Program-made: the position numbers and the translations under genes
Notes under the pieces: generated by a model
What the model saw: the letters and a program-made list of their open reading frames with translations, nothing else
What the model was told of the DNA's origin: nothing
Database searches by the model: none
NCBI RefSeq assembly: GCF_000521785.1
Contig: NZ_JALZ01000005.1
Location: 158,376-222,375 of the forward strand
Reading direction: 5' to 3'
Length of the DNA: 64,000 nt
DNA from: Roseivivax halodurans JCM 10272
Lineage (GTDB): Bacteria > Pseudomonadota > Alphaproteobacteria > Rhodobacterales > Rhodobacteraceae
Shown: one piece after another, positions 15,969 to 25,863 of the stretch
How the letters are laid out: every line of letters begins with the position of its first letter
Numbering within the stretch: the stretch's first letter is position 1

Positions 15969-17261
15969 ATGGCAAACGTGGTCGTCGTGGGCGCTCAGTG
16001 GGGCGACGAAGGCAAGGGCAAGATCGTCGATTGGCTGTCCGAACGCGCGGACGTGATCGCCCGCTTCCAGGGCGGGCACAACGCGGGTCACACGCTCGTC
16101 GTTGGCGGCGAGGTCTACAAGCTGCACGCGCTGCCCTCGGGCGTGGTGCGCTCGGGCAAGCTCAGCGTCATCGGAAACGGCGTCGTCCTCGATCCCTGGC
16201 ATCTCGTGAAGGAGATCGAGGGCATTCGCGGGCAGGGGGTCGAGATCACCCCCGAGACGCTGATGATCGCCGAGAACACGCCGCTCATCCTGCCCTTCCA
16301 CGGCGAGCTCGACCGCGCCCGCGAAGCGCAGAACTCCGTCGCCAAGATCGGCACGACGGGACGCGGTATCGGCCCCGCCTACGAGGACAAGGTCGGTCGC
16401 CGGGTGATCCGCGTCTCCGACCTGTCGGACGACCGCACGCTCGAGGTCCGCGTCGACCGGGCGCTGGTGCACCACAACGCGCTCCGCGCCGGGCTCGGCC
16501 TCGATCCCGTCGACCGCGACGCGCTGATCGCCGAGCTGCGCGCCATCGCGCCCGAGATCCTGCAATACGCCGCGCCCGTCTGGAAGGTGCTGAACGAAAA
16601 GCGCCGCGCCGGCCGCCGTATCCTCTTCGAGGGCGCGCAGGGCGCGCTCCTCGACATCGATTTCGGCACCTATCCCTATGTCACCTCCTCGAACGTGATT
16701 GCGGGGCAGGCGGCCACGGGCACCGGCATCGGCCCCTCGTCGATCGATTTCTGCCTCGGCATCGTGAAGGCCTACACGACCCGCGTCGGCGAGGGGCCGT
16801 TCCCGACCGAGCTTCACGACGAGGACGGCAACAGGCTCGGCGAGAGGGGCCACGAATTCGGCACCACCACTGGCCGCAAGCGCCGCTGCGGCTGGTTCGA
16901 CGCCTGCCTCGTCAAGCAGAGCTGCGCGATCTCGGGCGTCACCGGCATCGCCCTGACCAAGCTCGACGTGCTCGACGGCTTCGACACGCTGAAGATCTGC
17001 ACCGGCTACGAACTCGACGGCAAGCACATGGATTACCTGCCTACTGCCGCCGACCAGCAGGCCCGCTGCACGCCGATCTACGAGGAGCTGCCCGGCTGGT
17101 CGCAATCGACCGAAGGCGCGCGCTCCTGGGCCGACCTTCCCGCCGAGGCGATCAAGTACGTCCGCCGCGTCGAGGAGCTCATCGAATGCCCCGTGGCGCT
17201 GCTCTCGACCTCACCCGAACGTGACGACACGATTCTCGTCACGGACCCATTTGCCGATTGA
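15969..17261 (+). CDS. purA: adenylosuccinate synthase
   Basis: A 430-residue GTP-dependent adenylosuccinate synthetase of purine biosynthesis, IMP + aspartate + GTP to adenylosuccinate. The P-loop-like [16 protein letters not shown] near residues 8-23, GGHNAGHT (37-44), the [15 protein letters not shown] loop (127-141) and the C-terminal [14 protein letters not shown] all match. The length is standard. The ATG at 15969 gives [12 protein letters not shown]. The stop TGA shares a base with the ATG of the following DUF2842 gene, so the two are coupled. Confidence 0.97.
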   Translation: MANVVVVGAQWGDEGKGKIVDWLSERADVIARFQGGHNAGHTLVVGGEVYKLHALPSGVVRSGKLSVIGNGVVLDPWHLVKEIEGIRGQGVEITPETLMIAENTPLILPFHGELDRAREAQNSVAKIGTTGRGIGPAYEDKVGRRVIRVSDLSDDRTLEVRVDRALVHHNALRAGLGLDPVDRDALIAELRAIAPEILQYAAPVWKVLNEKRRAGRRILFEGAQGALLDIDFGTYPYVTSSNVIAGQAATGTGIGPSSIDFCLGIVKAYTTRVGEGPFPTELHDEDGNRLGERGHEFGTTTGRKRRCGWFDACLVKQSCAISGVTGIALTKLDVLDGFDTLKICTGYELDGKHMDYLPTAADQQARCTPIYEELPGWSQSTEGARSWADLPAEAIKYVRRVEELIECPVALLSTSPERDDTILVTDPFAD

Positions 17262-17485
17262 TGGCAGAGCTTTCGCACAAGTCCCGCCGGCGTCTCTCGC
17301 TGCTCGTCCTGATCGTGGGGCTGCCGGTCTACATCGTGGTGGCCTCCTCGGTCGTCACCGCCTTCGGCCGCCCCCCGATCCTCGTCGAGCTGCTGATCTA
17401 CGTCGTCCTCGGCCTGCTCTGGGCCCTTCCGCTGAAATTCGTCTTCAAGGGCGTCGGCCGCGAGCAGCCGCAGGACAGGGACTGA
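17261..17485 (+). CDS. DUF2842 small membrane protein
   Basis: A 74-residue protein with two hydrophobic segments (about residues 13-30 and 42-58) and the conserved DUF2842 layout: RRRLSLLVLIVGLPVYI then the IYVVLGLLWALPLKFVFKGVG end. The function of this alphaproteobacterial family is unknown. The ATG at 17261 overlaps the last base of the purA stop codon, which argues for coupled expression. Its stop is followed within eight bases by a copy of the dispersed repeat. Confidence 0.82.
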   Translation: MAELSHKSRRRLSLLVLIVGLPVYIVVASSVVTAFGRPPILVELLIYVVLGLLWALPLKFVFKGVGREQPQDRD

Positions 17486-17492
17486 GCCGCGT

Positions 17493-17540
17493 CCCTTCTT
17501 CTTGAGGGAAATATCCTGGGGGTGCGGGGGCGGAGCCCCC
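17493..17540 (-). repeat. dispersed intergenic element, copy 3
   Basis: On the minus strand it reads GGGGGCTCCGCCCCC (hairpin at 17526-17540), then CCAGGATATTTCCCTCAAGAAGAAGGG. It lies directly after the DUF2842 gene and is inverted relative to its transcription. It belongs to the same family as the copies at 885, 5334, 25768, 28369, 49376, 59109 and 59173. Confidence 0.75.
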
Positions 17541-17641
17541 GTTCTCCGGCTCGCATCCCCCGCGAACGCGCCCCTTTCGGCGGGCTCGAATATGCCGTAG
17601 ACACCCGCGCAACCCGACATTCCCGACAACGGAGCGCGACA

Positions 17642-19297
<1,656 letters not shown>

Positions 19298-19300
19298 GGC

Positions 19301-19831
19301 ATGGCCGCGTTCCTGGGTGCGGTCGTCGGAATGGTGCTCGGCATCGTCGCCGGCATCTTTCTGGCTCCGGTCTCCGACCGCATCACGGAAGTCCGGAAAC
19401 GCCGCAACCTGATCCGGCACATCCGGTACGACCTCGAGAACGCGGCACGCCATTTCGGCTACGTGTCCGGTGAGCTGCACTCCATCTGGACCGAACCCAG
19501 CTGGAAGCGATATGCGCGCTTCCAGTGGATGAAGTTCTCGTCACGGGGTTTTCTCACCTCATCCAGGGTGGATCTCTACGCCCTCGACGATGCCGAGGCG
19601 GATCTCTTCATGGAACTGCTCGTCCTCTTCGAGAATTTCGACGAGCTCTGTGGGGTCGGCTATGCGCTCTCGCTGCATGACAGCACGCGGGCCGAGCCGC
19701 TTGACGATGCGGAGATGCAGGCATTGGTGGCCGAGATCGAACGGCGCAGCTCGGAAATCACCACCAAGATCGATCGTTTGCGGGGCGTCGTGGCCAAAGC
19801 CATGGAGGAGTGGCGGTGGTGGCACCTCTGA
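19301..19831 (+). CDS. membrane-anchored protein of unknown function
   Basis: A 176-residue protein I do not recognise. The first 22 residues form a hydrophobic helix (AAFLGAVVGMVLGIVAGIFLAP) with small-residue GxxxG-like spacing, followed by a charged cytosolic or periplasmic body with tryptophan at PSWKRYARFQWMKF and a helical C-terminus (IERRSSEITTKIDRLRGVV, ending EWRWWHL). The start lies three bases after the ettA stop, so it may be cotranscribed. Base composition is somewhat lower in GC than the neighbours in the first half, but not convincingly foreign. There is no domain assignment and nothing resembling a catalytic motif. Confidence 0.68.
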   Translation: MAAFLGAVVGMVLGIVAGIFLAPVSDRITEVRKRRNLIRHIRYDLENAARHFGYVSGELHSIWTEPSWKRYARFQWMKFSSRGFLTSSRVDLYALDDAEADLFMELLVLFENFDELCGVGYALSLHDSTRAEPLDDAEMQALVAEIERRSSEITTKIDRLRGVVAKAMEEWRWWHL

Positions 19832-19925
19832 GGCGCGCATTTTCGCCGGCGCTACTTGCTTGCCTCCCGTTTCACCCCATTTCTCACGATGTGGCCCCTG
19901 CCCAACAACATCGGAATCCTCAAAC

Positions 19926-20159
19926 ATGTCTTCGTTAGAAGAGACCTTCGCTGCCCTCGATCAGCGCATGAAGGCTCATCGCACGCGGATTGCGGGAAAT
20001 GTCCCCGCACCGCAGGCCACCAAGGCGGACGCCACAACGGATGCCGCACGGGAAATCATCGAGACCGAGACGCGCGCCCGCTCCGAACGCACGGCAAAAC
20101 TGCGGGAACAGCGTCTCGCCCGGCTGAATGCGGGCATGGCCGATCCCAAAGGCACCTGA
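19926..20159 (+). CDS. small hydrophilic protein, unknown function
   Basis: A 77-residue protein predicted mostly helical, with many charged residues (SLEETFAALDQRMKAHRTRI at the N-terminus, RSERTAKLREQRLARLNAG at the C-terminus). No motif is recognised. The ribosome site is weak. Support comes from the normal codon use, the following strong terminator 15 bp after its stop (20175-20204) and the absence of a better frame. It could be a coiled-coil adaptor; that is a guess. Confidence 0.5.
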   Translation: MSSLEETFAALDQRMKAHRTRIAGNVPAPQATKADATTDAAREIIETETRARSERTAKLREQRLARLNAGMADPKGT

Positions 20160-20174
20160 CGGTCCGAGCAGCAA

Positions 20175-20204
20175 AAAGGCCGCCCCGGATCAGGGGCGGC
20201 CTTT
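20175..20204. terminator. bidirectional rho-independent terminator
   Basis: AAAGGCCGCCCC-GGATCA-GGGGCGGCCTTT is a perfect 12-bp stem with a six-base loop. On the plus strand it follows the gene at 19926-20159; on the minus strand the stem is followed by a T-run (CCTTTTTGC), so it also serves the converging small gene at 20230-20358. Confidence 0.9.
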
Positions 20205-20229
20205 GTCATCTCCGGGCTACAGGGCCCGT

Positions 20230-20358
20230 TTAGAGTTTCTTCTTCGCCGTGCGGATGGCACCGCGCGCCAACTGCTCCTCGGAGGAGCGGCGGCGACGCA
20301 TGGGGCTGCGGGTCCGGCTGAACGAGGACATGGCGCGGCGGATGATGCGTCCGAGCAT
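20230..20358 (-). CDS. very small basic protein (42 aa), unknown function
   Basis: A 42-residue, arginine/serine-rich protein beginning MLGRIIRRAMSSFSR and ending AIRTAKKKL, with a net positive charge of about +12. The ATG at 20358 has GGGAGA eight bases upstream, a good ribosome site for a gene this small. It converges on the terminator at 20175-20204. No homologue is recognised; its charge could suit nucleic-acid binding or ribosome association, but that is only inference from composition. Confidence 0.6.
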   Translation of the reverse strand: MLGRIIRRAMSSFSRTRSPMRRRRSSEEQLARGAIRTAKKKL

Positions 20359-20467
20359 GTGTGTGTCTCCCAAGTCTGTGGCGATCCGTTTCGCCTTCTG
20401 AGCGTCCAACGACGCGCCTGGGGAACCGGTTCCGCAAGGGCAGGGACCCGCGCCGCTTTTCCGCCGA

Positions 20468-21160
20468 TCAGCGGTCCCTCCCGTCCCGAGGCCAGCTTTT
20501 CGCATCGTTTAATCCGGTCTCGAGCCGGCCGGCCTCGGCCACAGGGACGATTACCAGCATGCGGGGCGCGTCGACGTCCAGAGTGACGGGCCCCGTCGCC
20601 TCGTTCGACGTCCCCACGGTATCGGCGGGGCTGAACGCGAGTCCGTCGACCGGCCAGCGCAGCCCCCCTGAGCGTCCACCGACCGGTCCCAGCGGATAGA
20701 GCGAAACGCGCGTGCCGGGAGGCAGGTCGAGCGAAATCCTTGGCGGAAGGAGAGCCACCGCGTCCTCGGGTCCGATCAGCATGCATCTCTGAAAGGAGCG
20801 CCTCGCCAGAACCGTCATGGCCGCGAGCGCGTGGTCGAACCGTGCGCCGAGGAACCCGTGCCCGAGGACGAGGGGCGCGCGAATGCTGCGCAGGCACTTG
20901 TCGAAATCGGTGCTGTCCTGCTCGGCGATCTCGTGCACGCGCTTCGCGGGGATCCGTGCGCGGATCGCCTCGGGGAGGGAATCCATGTCTCCGATGACGG
21001 CATCTGGCATCAGTCCCGCGGACAGGCAGGCCACTGCCCCACCGTCGGCGCCGACGATCGCGGAACTCCGCGCGGCGTCCCGCTTCAGACGTTCGGGATC
21101 CACGGGCCCGCCGCCCACCAGAAGTACCGGACCGTCCCGGTCGATGATAACGTCACTCAT
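20468..21160 (-). CDS. thiamine pyrophosphokinase
   Basis: A 230-residue thiamine diphosphokinase, which transfers pyrophosphate from ATP to thiamine to give the cofactor. Family landmarks are VGADGGAVACL near 37-47, DAVIGDMDSL near 54-63 (nucleotide site) and the EQDSTDFDKCL motif near 79-89. The C-terminal region carries the second thiamine-binding domain (PGTRVSLYPLGPVGG, LRWPVDGL). I prefer the ATG at 21160 (MSDVIID) over the GTG at 21187. It stands alone on the minus strand, divergent from the gene at 21302. E. coli uses a salvage kinase (ThiK) as well; none is seen here. Confidence 0.87.
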   Translation of the reverse strand: MSDVIIDRDGPVLLVGGGPVDPERLKRDAARSSAIVGADGGAVACLSAGLMPDAVIGDMDSLPEAIRARIPAKRVHEIAEQDSTDFDKCLRSIRAPLVLGHGFLGARFDHALAAMTVLARRSFQRCMLIGPEDAVALLPPRISLDLPPGTRVSLYPLGPVGGRSGGLRWPVDGLAFSPADTVGTSNEATGPVTLDVDAPRMLVIVPVAEAGRLETGLNDAKSWPRDGRDR

Positions 21161-21301
21161 GACGGTGAGAGATGGCGCCACAGGCACCGGAACACAATGT
21201 CGTCATGAAATGATACGTTACTTGGCACAGAGTCGTTGTTCTTTGGTCCTTCCGACAATGGTAAGCGACAATAGGGTGACGTTAAGGAAAGTAATGGCGG
21301 C

Positions 21302-22909
21302 ATGGTCAGTGCGAGCAAGATCCTCTCTGTGTCCTACGGGACGTTCTCATGCCGCCTCGAAGGATTCGATGATTCCGTGGGGACGCTGAAAGCCGTCGTC
21401 GAGTATTTCCGCGATGTCGCGCGCGAGGACCGCTATTTCGCGGTCGATCAGTCGGACATCGATACCGATGCGTTGGCGCGTACAGTCCAAGGCGACGTGC
21501 GGGGACGTGTCGAGGTGAGCATGGAGGAGGGTGGCGTCGTGCTGCGCGCCTCACCCTCCGGAGCGACCGAGCATTCCAATGGCGACGTGACTCCGGCAAA
21601 CAGCCCGCTTCCGCTCGCGCCCTATGCCACGGGCGGCGAGGTGCCGGACGGTGACGGGACCGAGGACGGTCGGAGCCTCGGCGATCACATCGCTGCCGCG
21701 CTTGCGGAGATCGACGCGCGAAATGAAGATGCCGTCGCGGGACCTTCCGAGGATGGGGATGGTGCAGACGTGGCGGCCCGCGTCGTTCCCGTCGAGCAAG
21801 CTCCGGCGGAGCTCCGTCGAAATTCAGACGACCATTCCGGACCGTCCGCCCCGAACGGGTCGAACCACGTGGACGAGGAAGACCTTGCCTCTGATATCGC
21901 CGAACTCGAAGCGGAATTCGCCGGAAGGCCGCTGGATCACGCCCGAAATGGGAGCTCGGATTCCGACTCGGGCGGGCTCGGTGATGGAATGGCATCCGGA
22001 CGCAAGATCGGCGGCGCATCGAGAGATGTCGAAGTCGAAGAGCGCGCGGGCCAGGCGCAAGATCGCCGTCATGCACCGAACGAGGCCGAAACCGCGATGC
22101 ATTCATCCGGTGACGACCATGACGACGATACGTATTACCTCGGCAAGGCTCGACGAGCGGTCAAGCTGGCCAGCCCTGGCCGCGCCATGCTCACCGAGAC
22201 GCGGGTCGAGGAGGATGGAGAGAGCGTCTCGCGTCTCATGGACGAGACCCAGAAGGAATTCGAGGAGCCGGAGGGCAACCGTCGGCGCTCGGCCATTGCG
22301 CATCTGCGCGCGGCCGTCGCAGCCACCCGTGCGGATCGGCTGATCGGCCGCCGCCGGAGCGATGCCGACGAGACGGAGGCTTACCGCGAAGATCTCGCCA
22401 ATGTCGTTCAGCCGCGCCGTCCCAAAGCCTTGGAGGCGAAAGAGGCTGGCACCGAGCGCCCCGCAGCCACAGCGCCTGAGGCGACTGAGCGTCCCGCCCC
22501 CCTAACACTCGTCGCCGAGCAGCGTGTCGTTCCGGGCATTCCCAATCTGTCCGGTCGGCCGGCCGGGATGATCCAGCCGCGGCGGGTGCACCGCCGCGAA
22601 GCCGACGGCGTGGCCGGTGAGGGGACCGAAAGTTTCGCCGACTTCGCCCGCAGCATGGGTGCCCGCGAATTGCCCGAGCTGCTGGAGGCGGCCGCAGCCT
22701 ATCTCTGTTACGTCGAGCGCCTCTCGCATTTCTCGCGCCCGCAACTGACGGCCAAGCTGAGCGAGGTCGAAAATCGCGAATCGAGCCGCGAGGATCGCTT
22801 GCAGAGCTTCGGCCAGCTCCTGCGCGAGGGGAAGATCACCAAGCTCGAGGGCGGGACCTTCACCGCGTCCGACCGGATCGCCTACAAGCCCAGTCGCGCC
22901 ACCGGCTGA
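21302..22909 (+). CDS. conserved protein of unknown function, acidic and multi-domain
   Basis: A 535-residue soluble protein. Its first 55 residues (SYGTFSCRLEGFDDSVGTLKAVVEYFRDVA...) form a conserved N-terminal domain that I associate with a family present across alphaproteobacteria, sometimes mislabelled as a chemotaxis CheA protein although no kinase motif is present. Residues about 90-280 are disordered and acidic (runs such as DGDGTEDG, DDHDDDTYY). The last 110 residues are conserved again and helical: SFADFARSMGARELPELLEAAAAY and LQSFGQLLREGKITKLEGG. There is no signal peptide and no membrane segment. It is flanked by thiamine pyrophosphokinase (divergent) and rpe (convergent). The function is unknown. 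Confidence 0.65.
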   Translation: MVSASKILSVSYGTFSCRLEGFDDSVGTLKAVVEYFRDVAREDRYFAVDQSDIDTDALARTVQGDVRGRVEVSMEEGGVVLRASPSGATEHSNGDVTPANSPLPLAPYATGGEVPDGDGTEDGRSLGDHIAAALAEIDARNEDAVAGPSEDGDGADVAARVVPVEQAPAELRRNSDDHSGPSAPNGSNHVDEEDLASDIAELEAEFAGRPLDHARNGSSDSDSGGLGDGMASGRKIGGASRDVEVEERAGQAQDRRHAPNEAETAMHSSGDDHDDDTYYLGKARRAVKLASPGRAMLTETRVEEDGESVSRLMDETQKEFEEPEGNRRRSAIAHLRAAVAATRADRLIGRRRSDADETEAYREDLANVVQPRRPKALEAKEAGTERPAATAPEATERPAPLTLVAEQRVVPGIPNLSGRPAGMIQPRRVHRREADGVAGEGTESFADFARSMGARELPELLEAAAAYLCYVERLSHFSRPQLTAKLSEVENRESSREDRLQSFGQLLREGKITKLEGGTFTASDRIAYKPSRATG

Positions 22910-22973
22910 TCAACAGCCGGCCGGAGGCGTGACGCTCGGGGACCACGCGCCTGCTGCTTGGGATACGCCGCGC

Positions 22974-23648
22974 TCAGGCGGCCAGCGTGTCTATCGCGGT
23001 GCGGATGGCTCTGATGTTCTCGCCGTAGGGCGACGGGTTCGAGACGGACCCGCCCTTGAACACCGCCGATCCCGCCACGAGCACGTCCGCCCCGGCATCG
23101 ACGCAAGGCTTCGCCGTCTTCGGACCGACCCCGCCGTCGATTTCGATATGGAGTCCCGGGCCGCCCCATTCGCGGAGTTGGGAAATCTTGGGCAGGCAGC
23201 TCTCGATGAAGCTCTGCCCGCCGAAGCCGGGATTCACCGTCATCACGCAGACGAGGTCGACGAGATCGAGAACGGGCCGAACCGCCTCGGCCGGCGTGCC
23301 TGGATTGAGGGCGACACCGGCGCGGCAGCCCGCCGCACGGATTGCCTGAAGCGTGCGGTGGATATGCGGGCCCGCCTCCACATGCGCGGTGATGATGTCG
23401 GCGCCCGCCTTGGCGAAGGCCTCGATATAGGGATCGACGGGCGCGATCATCAGGTGCACGTCCATCAGCGTCTTCACGTGAGGACGGATGGCGGCGCAGG
23501 TCTCGGGGCCGAAGGTGATGTTCGGGACGAAATGCCCGTCCATGACGTCGACATGGATCCAGTCGGCGCCTTGCGCTTCGACGGCTTCGATCTCGGCGCC
23601 GAAATTGGCGAAGTCCGAGGCGAGGATGGAGGGGGCTATCTTGACCAT
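22974..23648 (-). CDS. rpe: ribulose-phosphate 3-epimerase
   Basis: A 224-residue (beta/alpha)8 barrel that interconverts ribulose-5-phosphate and xylulose-5-phosphate. Catalytic and metal motifs are [16 protein letters not shown] (about 32-47), DVHLMI (63-68), [11 protein letters not shown] (about 138-148) and EIDGGV (about 174-179). The length is standard. The ATG at 23648 is the family start ([13 protein letters not shown]). It is the last gene of a minus-strand group that includes mreB-mreC-mreD-mrdA-rodA-ghrA, and its start is 11 bp after the ghrA-like stop codon. Confidence 0.96.
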   Translation of the reverse strand: MVKIAPSILASDFANFGAEIEAVEAQGADWIHVDVMDGHFVPNITFGPETCAAIRPHVKTLMDVHLMIAPVDPYIEAFAKAGADIITAHVEAGPHIHRTLQAIRAAGCRAGVALNPGTPAEAVRPVLDLVDLVCVMTVNPGFGGQSFIESCLPKISQLREWGGPGLHIEIDGGVGPKTAKPCVDAGADVLVAGSAVFKGGSVSNPSPYGENIRAIRTAIDTLAA

Positions 23649-23658
23649 GGGGGCTCCT

Positions 23659-24594
23659 TCAGTAGCCGGCGTCCCGGTCGACGCGGCCGACCAGCGGCGC
23701 GCCGGCCTCGCACCGGGCGATGTTGTCGGCGATGGCCTGCGAGGCGGTGGAAACCCGCGTCTCGGAGGCGATATGGGGAGTGACCGTGACCTTCGGATGC
23801 GCCCAGAACGGGTGCTCCGCGGGCAGCGGCTCGGTGCGGAAGACGTCGAGCGTCGCATGTCCAAGCCGCCCGTCATCGAGCGCCGCGAGCAGCGCGTCGT
23901 CGTCGATCAGCGGCCCGCGGCCCGGATTGATGACGACCGCGCCGGGGGCGAGCTTCGAGATCGTCTCGGCATTGAGGACGTTCTCGGTCTCGGGCGTGTT
24001 CGGCAGCAGCATCACCACGATCTCGGCCCCGTCGAGCGCCGGCATCAGACCTTCGGGCCCCGCGTGGCAGGCGATCCCGGCGAGATCCTTCGGGCTCCGG
24101 CTCCAGCCGCTGAGGTCGAAGTCGAACCGCGCGAGCGCCTCGGCGCAGGCACTGCCGAGCGCGCCGAGCCCGAGGATCGTGACCCGTCGCTCGGGTGCCA
24201 GCGGCGGCGGACGGTGATCCCAGACGTGATCGGGGTTCACGATATGTGCGTCCATCCCGAGATGATGGCGCAGGACGTGCCCCGCGACCCATTCGACCAT
24301 GCCACGGGTCAGCCCCTCGTCGTCGACCATCCGGACGAGCGGGGCCTTCAGGGTGTCGTTGCCGACGATGGTCTCGACCCCGGCCCAGAGGTTCAGAACC
24401 GCCTTCAGCCGCGTGTAGGGCGTGAAGTCCTGCAGCGGGCTCTTCGGCGCGTAGATGACGTAGTCGACCTCTGCGGGATCAGCCTCGGTCACGAGCCGCG
24501 TCTCGGGCGCGACCTTCGCCAGCGCGTCGCGCAGCGGGCGTTCGTACTCGGCCCACATGTCGGGACCGGCGGCGAAGAGGATCGTGAGGGTCAT
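23659..24594 (-). CDS. ghrA: glyoxylate/hydroxypyruvate reductase A-like dehydrogenase
   Basis: A 311-residue NAD(P)-dependent D-2-hydroxyacid dehydrogenase. The nucleotide fold has [13 protein letters not shown] near 141-153, the [13 protein letters not shown] segment carries conserved contacts, [13 protein letters not shown] supplies the catalytic Arg, and the proton-donor His is in [11 protein letters not shown]. The N-terminus and NLWAGVE/GMVEWV segments are those of GhrA-type reductases, which act on glyoxylate and hydroxypyruvate. Its ATG overlaps the TGA of rodA as ATGA, so its expression is tied to the rod-shape operon, although no functional link is obvious. It is followed by rpe. 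Confidence 0.86.
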   Translation of the reverse strand: MTLTILFAAGPDMWAEYERPLRDALAKVAPETRLVTEADPAEVDYVIYAPKSPLQDFTPYTRLKAVLNLWAGVETIVGNDTLKAPLVRMVDDEGLTRGMVEWVAGHVLRHHLGMDAHIVNPDHVWDHRPPPLAPERRVTILGLGALGSACAEALARFDFDLSGWSRSPKDLAGIACHAGPEGLMPALDGAEIVVMLLPNTPETENVLNAETISKLAPGAVVINPGRGPLIDDDALLAALDDGRLGHATLDVFRTEPLPAEHPFWAHPKVTVTPHIASETRVSTASQAIADNIARCEAGAPLVGRVDRDAGY

Positions 24595-25730
24595 CGGGGC
24601 CTGTGGATATGCGCGCTCTGGACGAGGCCGAAGGCGACCATGAGGACGAGCATCGCCGAGCCACCGTAGCTCACGAGCGGCAGCGGCACGCCCACCACGG
24701 GGGCGAGGCCCATCACCATCGACATGTTCACCGCGAAGAACAGGAAGAAGGTCAGCCCGATCCCGAGCGTCAGGAGGGAGGAATAGCGATCGCGGTTCTG
24801 GATCGCCGAGATGATGCAGAAGAGCAGGACCAGCACGTAGAGGGTCAGGAGCGATAGCCCGCCGACGAAGCCGAACTCCTCGGCGAGGGTATTGAAGATG
24901 AAGTCGGTGTGCTTTTCCGGCAGGAAGTTCAGCCGCGACTGCGTGCCCTGCATGAAGCCGCGCCCGGTCCAGCCGCCCGATCCCATGGCGATCTTGGCCT
25001 GAGTGATGTGATAGCCCGCGCCGAGCGGATCCGAGGAGGGGTCGAGGAAGGTGTCGATGCGCCGGAACTGGTAATCCTTCAGGAGCTGCCAGTCTGTGCC
25101 GCGCGACTTGAAGACGGTCGAGATCCCGCCGATCCCGGCCGCGATCACAGCGCCGAAATAAGCCCAGTGCACTCCGGCGAGGAACATCATGAGGCCGCCG
25201 CCGGCGACAAGCAGGATCGCCGTGCCGAGATCTGGCTGCGTCAGGACGAGCCCGGTCGGCACGAGAATGATCAGCACCGGCAGGATCACCCAGAGCGGCC
25301 GGGAGGTCTTCTTCATCGGCAGCCAGTCGTAATAGGCGGCGAGCACCATCACGAGCGCGATCTTCATGAGCTCGGAAGGTTGCAGCCTCATGAAGCCGAG
25401 ATCGATCCAGCGCTGCGCGCCCATCCCGACCGTTCCGAAGAACTCCACCATCACGAGCAGCCCGAGGCTGACGAGATAGGCGACGACGGACATGTTGCGC
25501 CAGAACCAGATCGGCACCAGAGCGACGATGAACATCAGCGTGACTCCGAGCACGTAGCGCTTCATCTGCGGCTCGGCCCAGGGGGTCATGGACCCTCCCG
25601 CGACCGAATAGAGCATGACGAACCCGACGCCCGCGACCGCGCTGAGCAGCACGACCAGCGGCCAGTTGAGGTAGAGCACCTTGCGCCACCCGCCCGGCAC
25701 CGTCTTCACGGTGTATTCGAGATAGCTCAT
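24591..25730 (-). CDS. rodA: rod-shape-determining protein RodA (SEDS peptidoglycan polymerase)
   Basis: A 379-residue SEDS-family glycosyltransferase with about ten membrane helices that polymerises peptidoglycan strands for cell-wall elongation. Diagnostic motifs are the early LNWPLVVLLSAVAGVGFVMLYS, RLQPSELMKIALVM near 125-138, GSGGWTGRGFMQGTQSRLNF and LPEKHTDFIFNTLAEEFGFVG near 245-265, and the terminal MVMGLAPVVGVPLPLVSYGGSAM. The ATG at 25730 follows mrdA, which it partners as a synthase pair. It overlaps ghrA by ATGA. A copy of the dispersed repeat is in the 133-bp gap before it. Confidence 0.96.
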   Translation of the reverse strand: MSYLEYTVKTVPGGWRKVLYLNWPLVVLLSAVAGVGFVMLYSVAGGSMTPWAEPQMKRYVLGVTLMFIVALVPIWFWRNMSVVAYLVSLGLLVMVEFFGTVGMGAQRWIDLGFMRLQPSELMKIALVMVLAAYYDWLPMKKTSRPLWVILPVLIILVPTGLVLTQPDLGTAILLVAGGGLMMFLAGVHWAYFGAVIAAGIGGISTVFKSRGTDWQLLKDYQFRRIDTFLDPSSDPLGAGYHITQAKIAMGSGGWTGRGFMQGTQSRLNFLPEKHTDFIFNTLAEEFGFVGGLSLLTLYVLVLLFCIISAIQNRDRYSSLLTLGIGLTFFLFFAVNMSMVMGLAPVVGVPLPLVSYGGSAMLVLMVAFGLVQSAHIHRPR

Positions 25731-25767
25731 CGCCACCCCTCGCGGAGCATCGCGCGGGCTGCGGGTG

Positions 25768-25807
25768 CCGGAGCTTCCGGCGGGGATATTTCCGTCAAGA
25801 AGAAGGC
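25768..25807 (+). repeat. dispersed intergenic element, copy 4
   Basis: CCGGAGCTTCCGG (hairpin, 25768-25780) then CGGGGATATTTCCGTCAAGAAGAAGG. It lies in the mrdA-rodA gap, inverted relative to transcription of both genes. The layout is identical to copy 5 in the mreC-mreD gap. Confidence 0.8.
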
Positions 25808-25863
25808 CGGGCGCGGGGTGGGGCGCGTCACCGAAGCGGGGTGGGGCAGGACTGTCGCTCTGG

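Noticed and set aside
14519..17224. 901-codon plus-strand open frame across the porin and purA
   Set aside because: It is out of frame with purA and antisense to the porin, both of which carry diagnostic motifs. It is a shadow of GC-rich coding sequence.
20361..20699. Plus-strand open frame opposite the end of thiamine pyrophosphokinase
   Set aside because: It overlaps a well-supported gene on the other strand and shows no ribosome site or domain.
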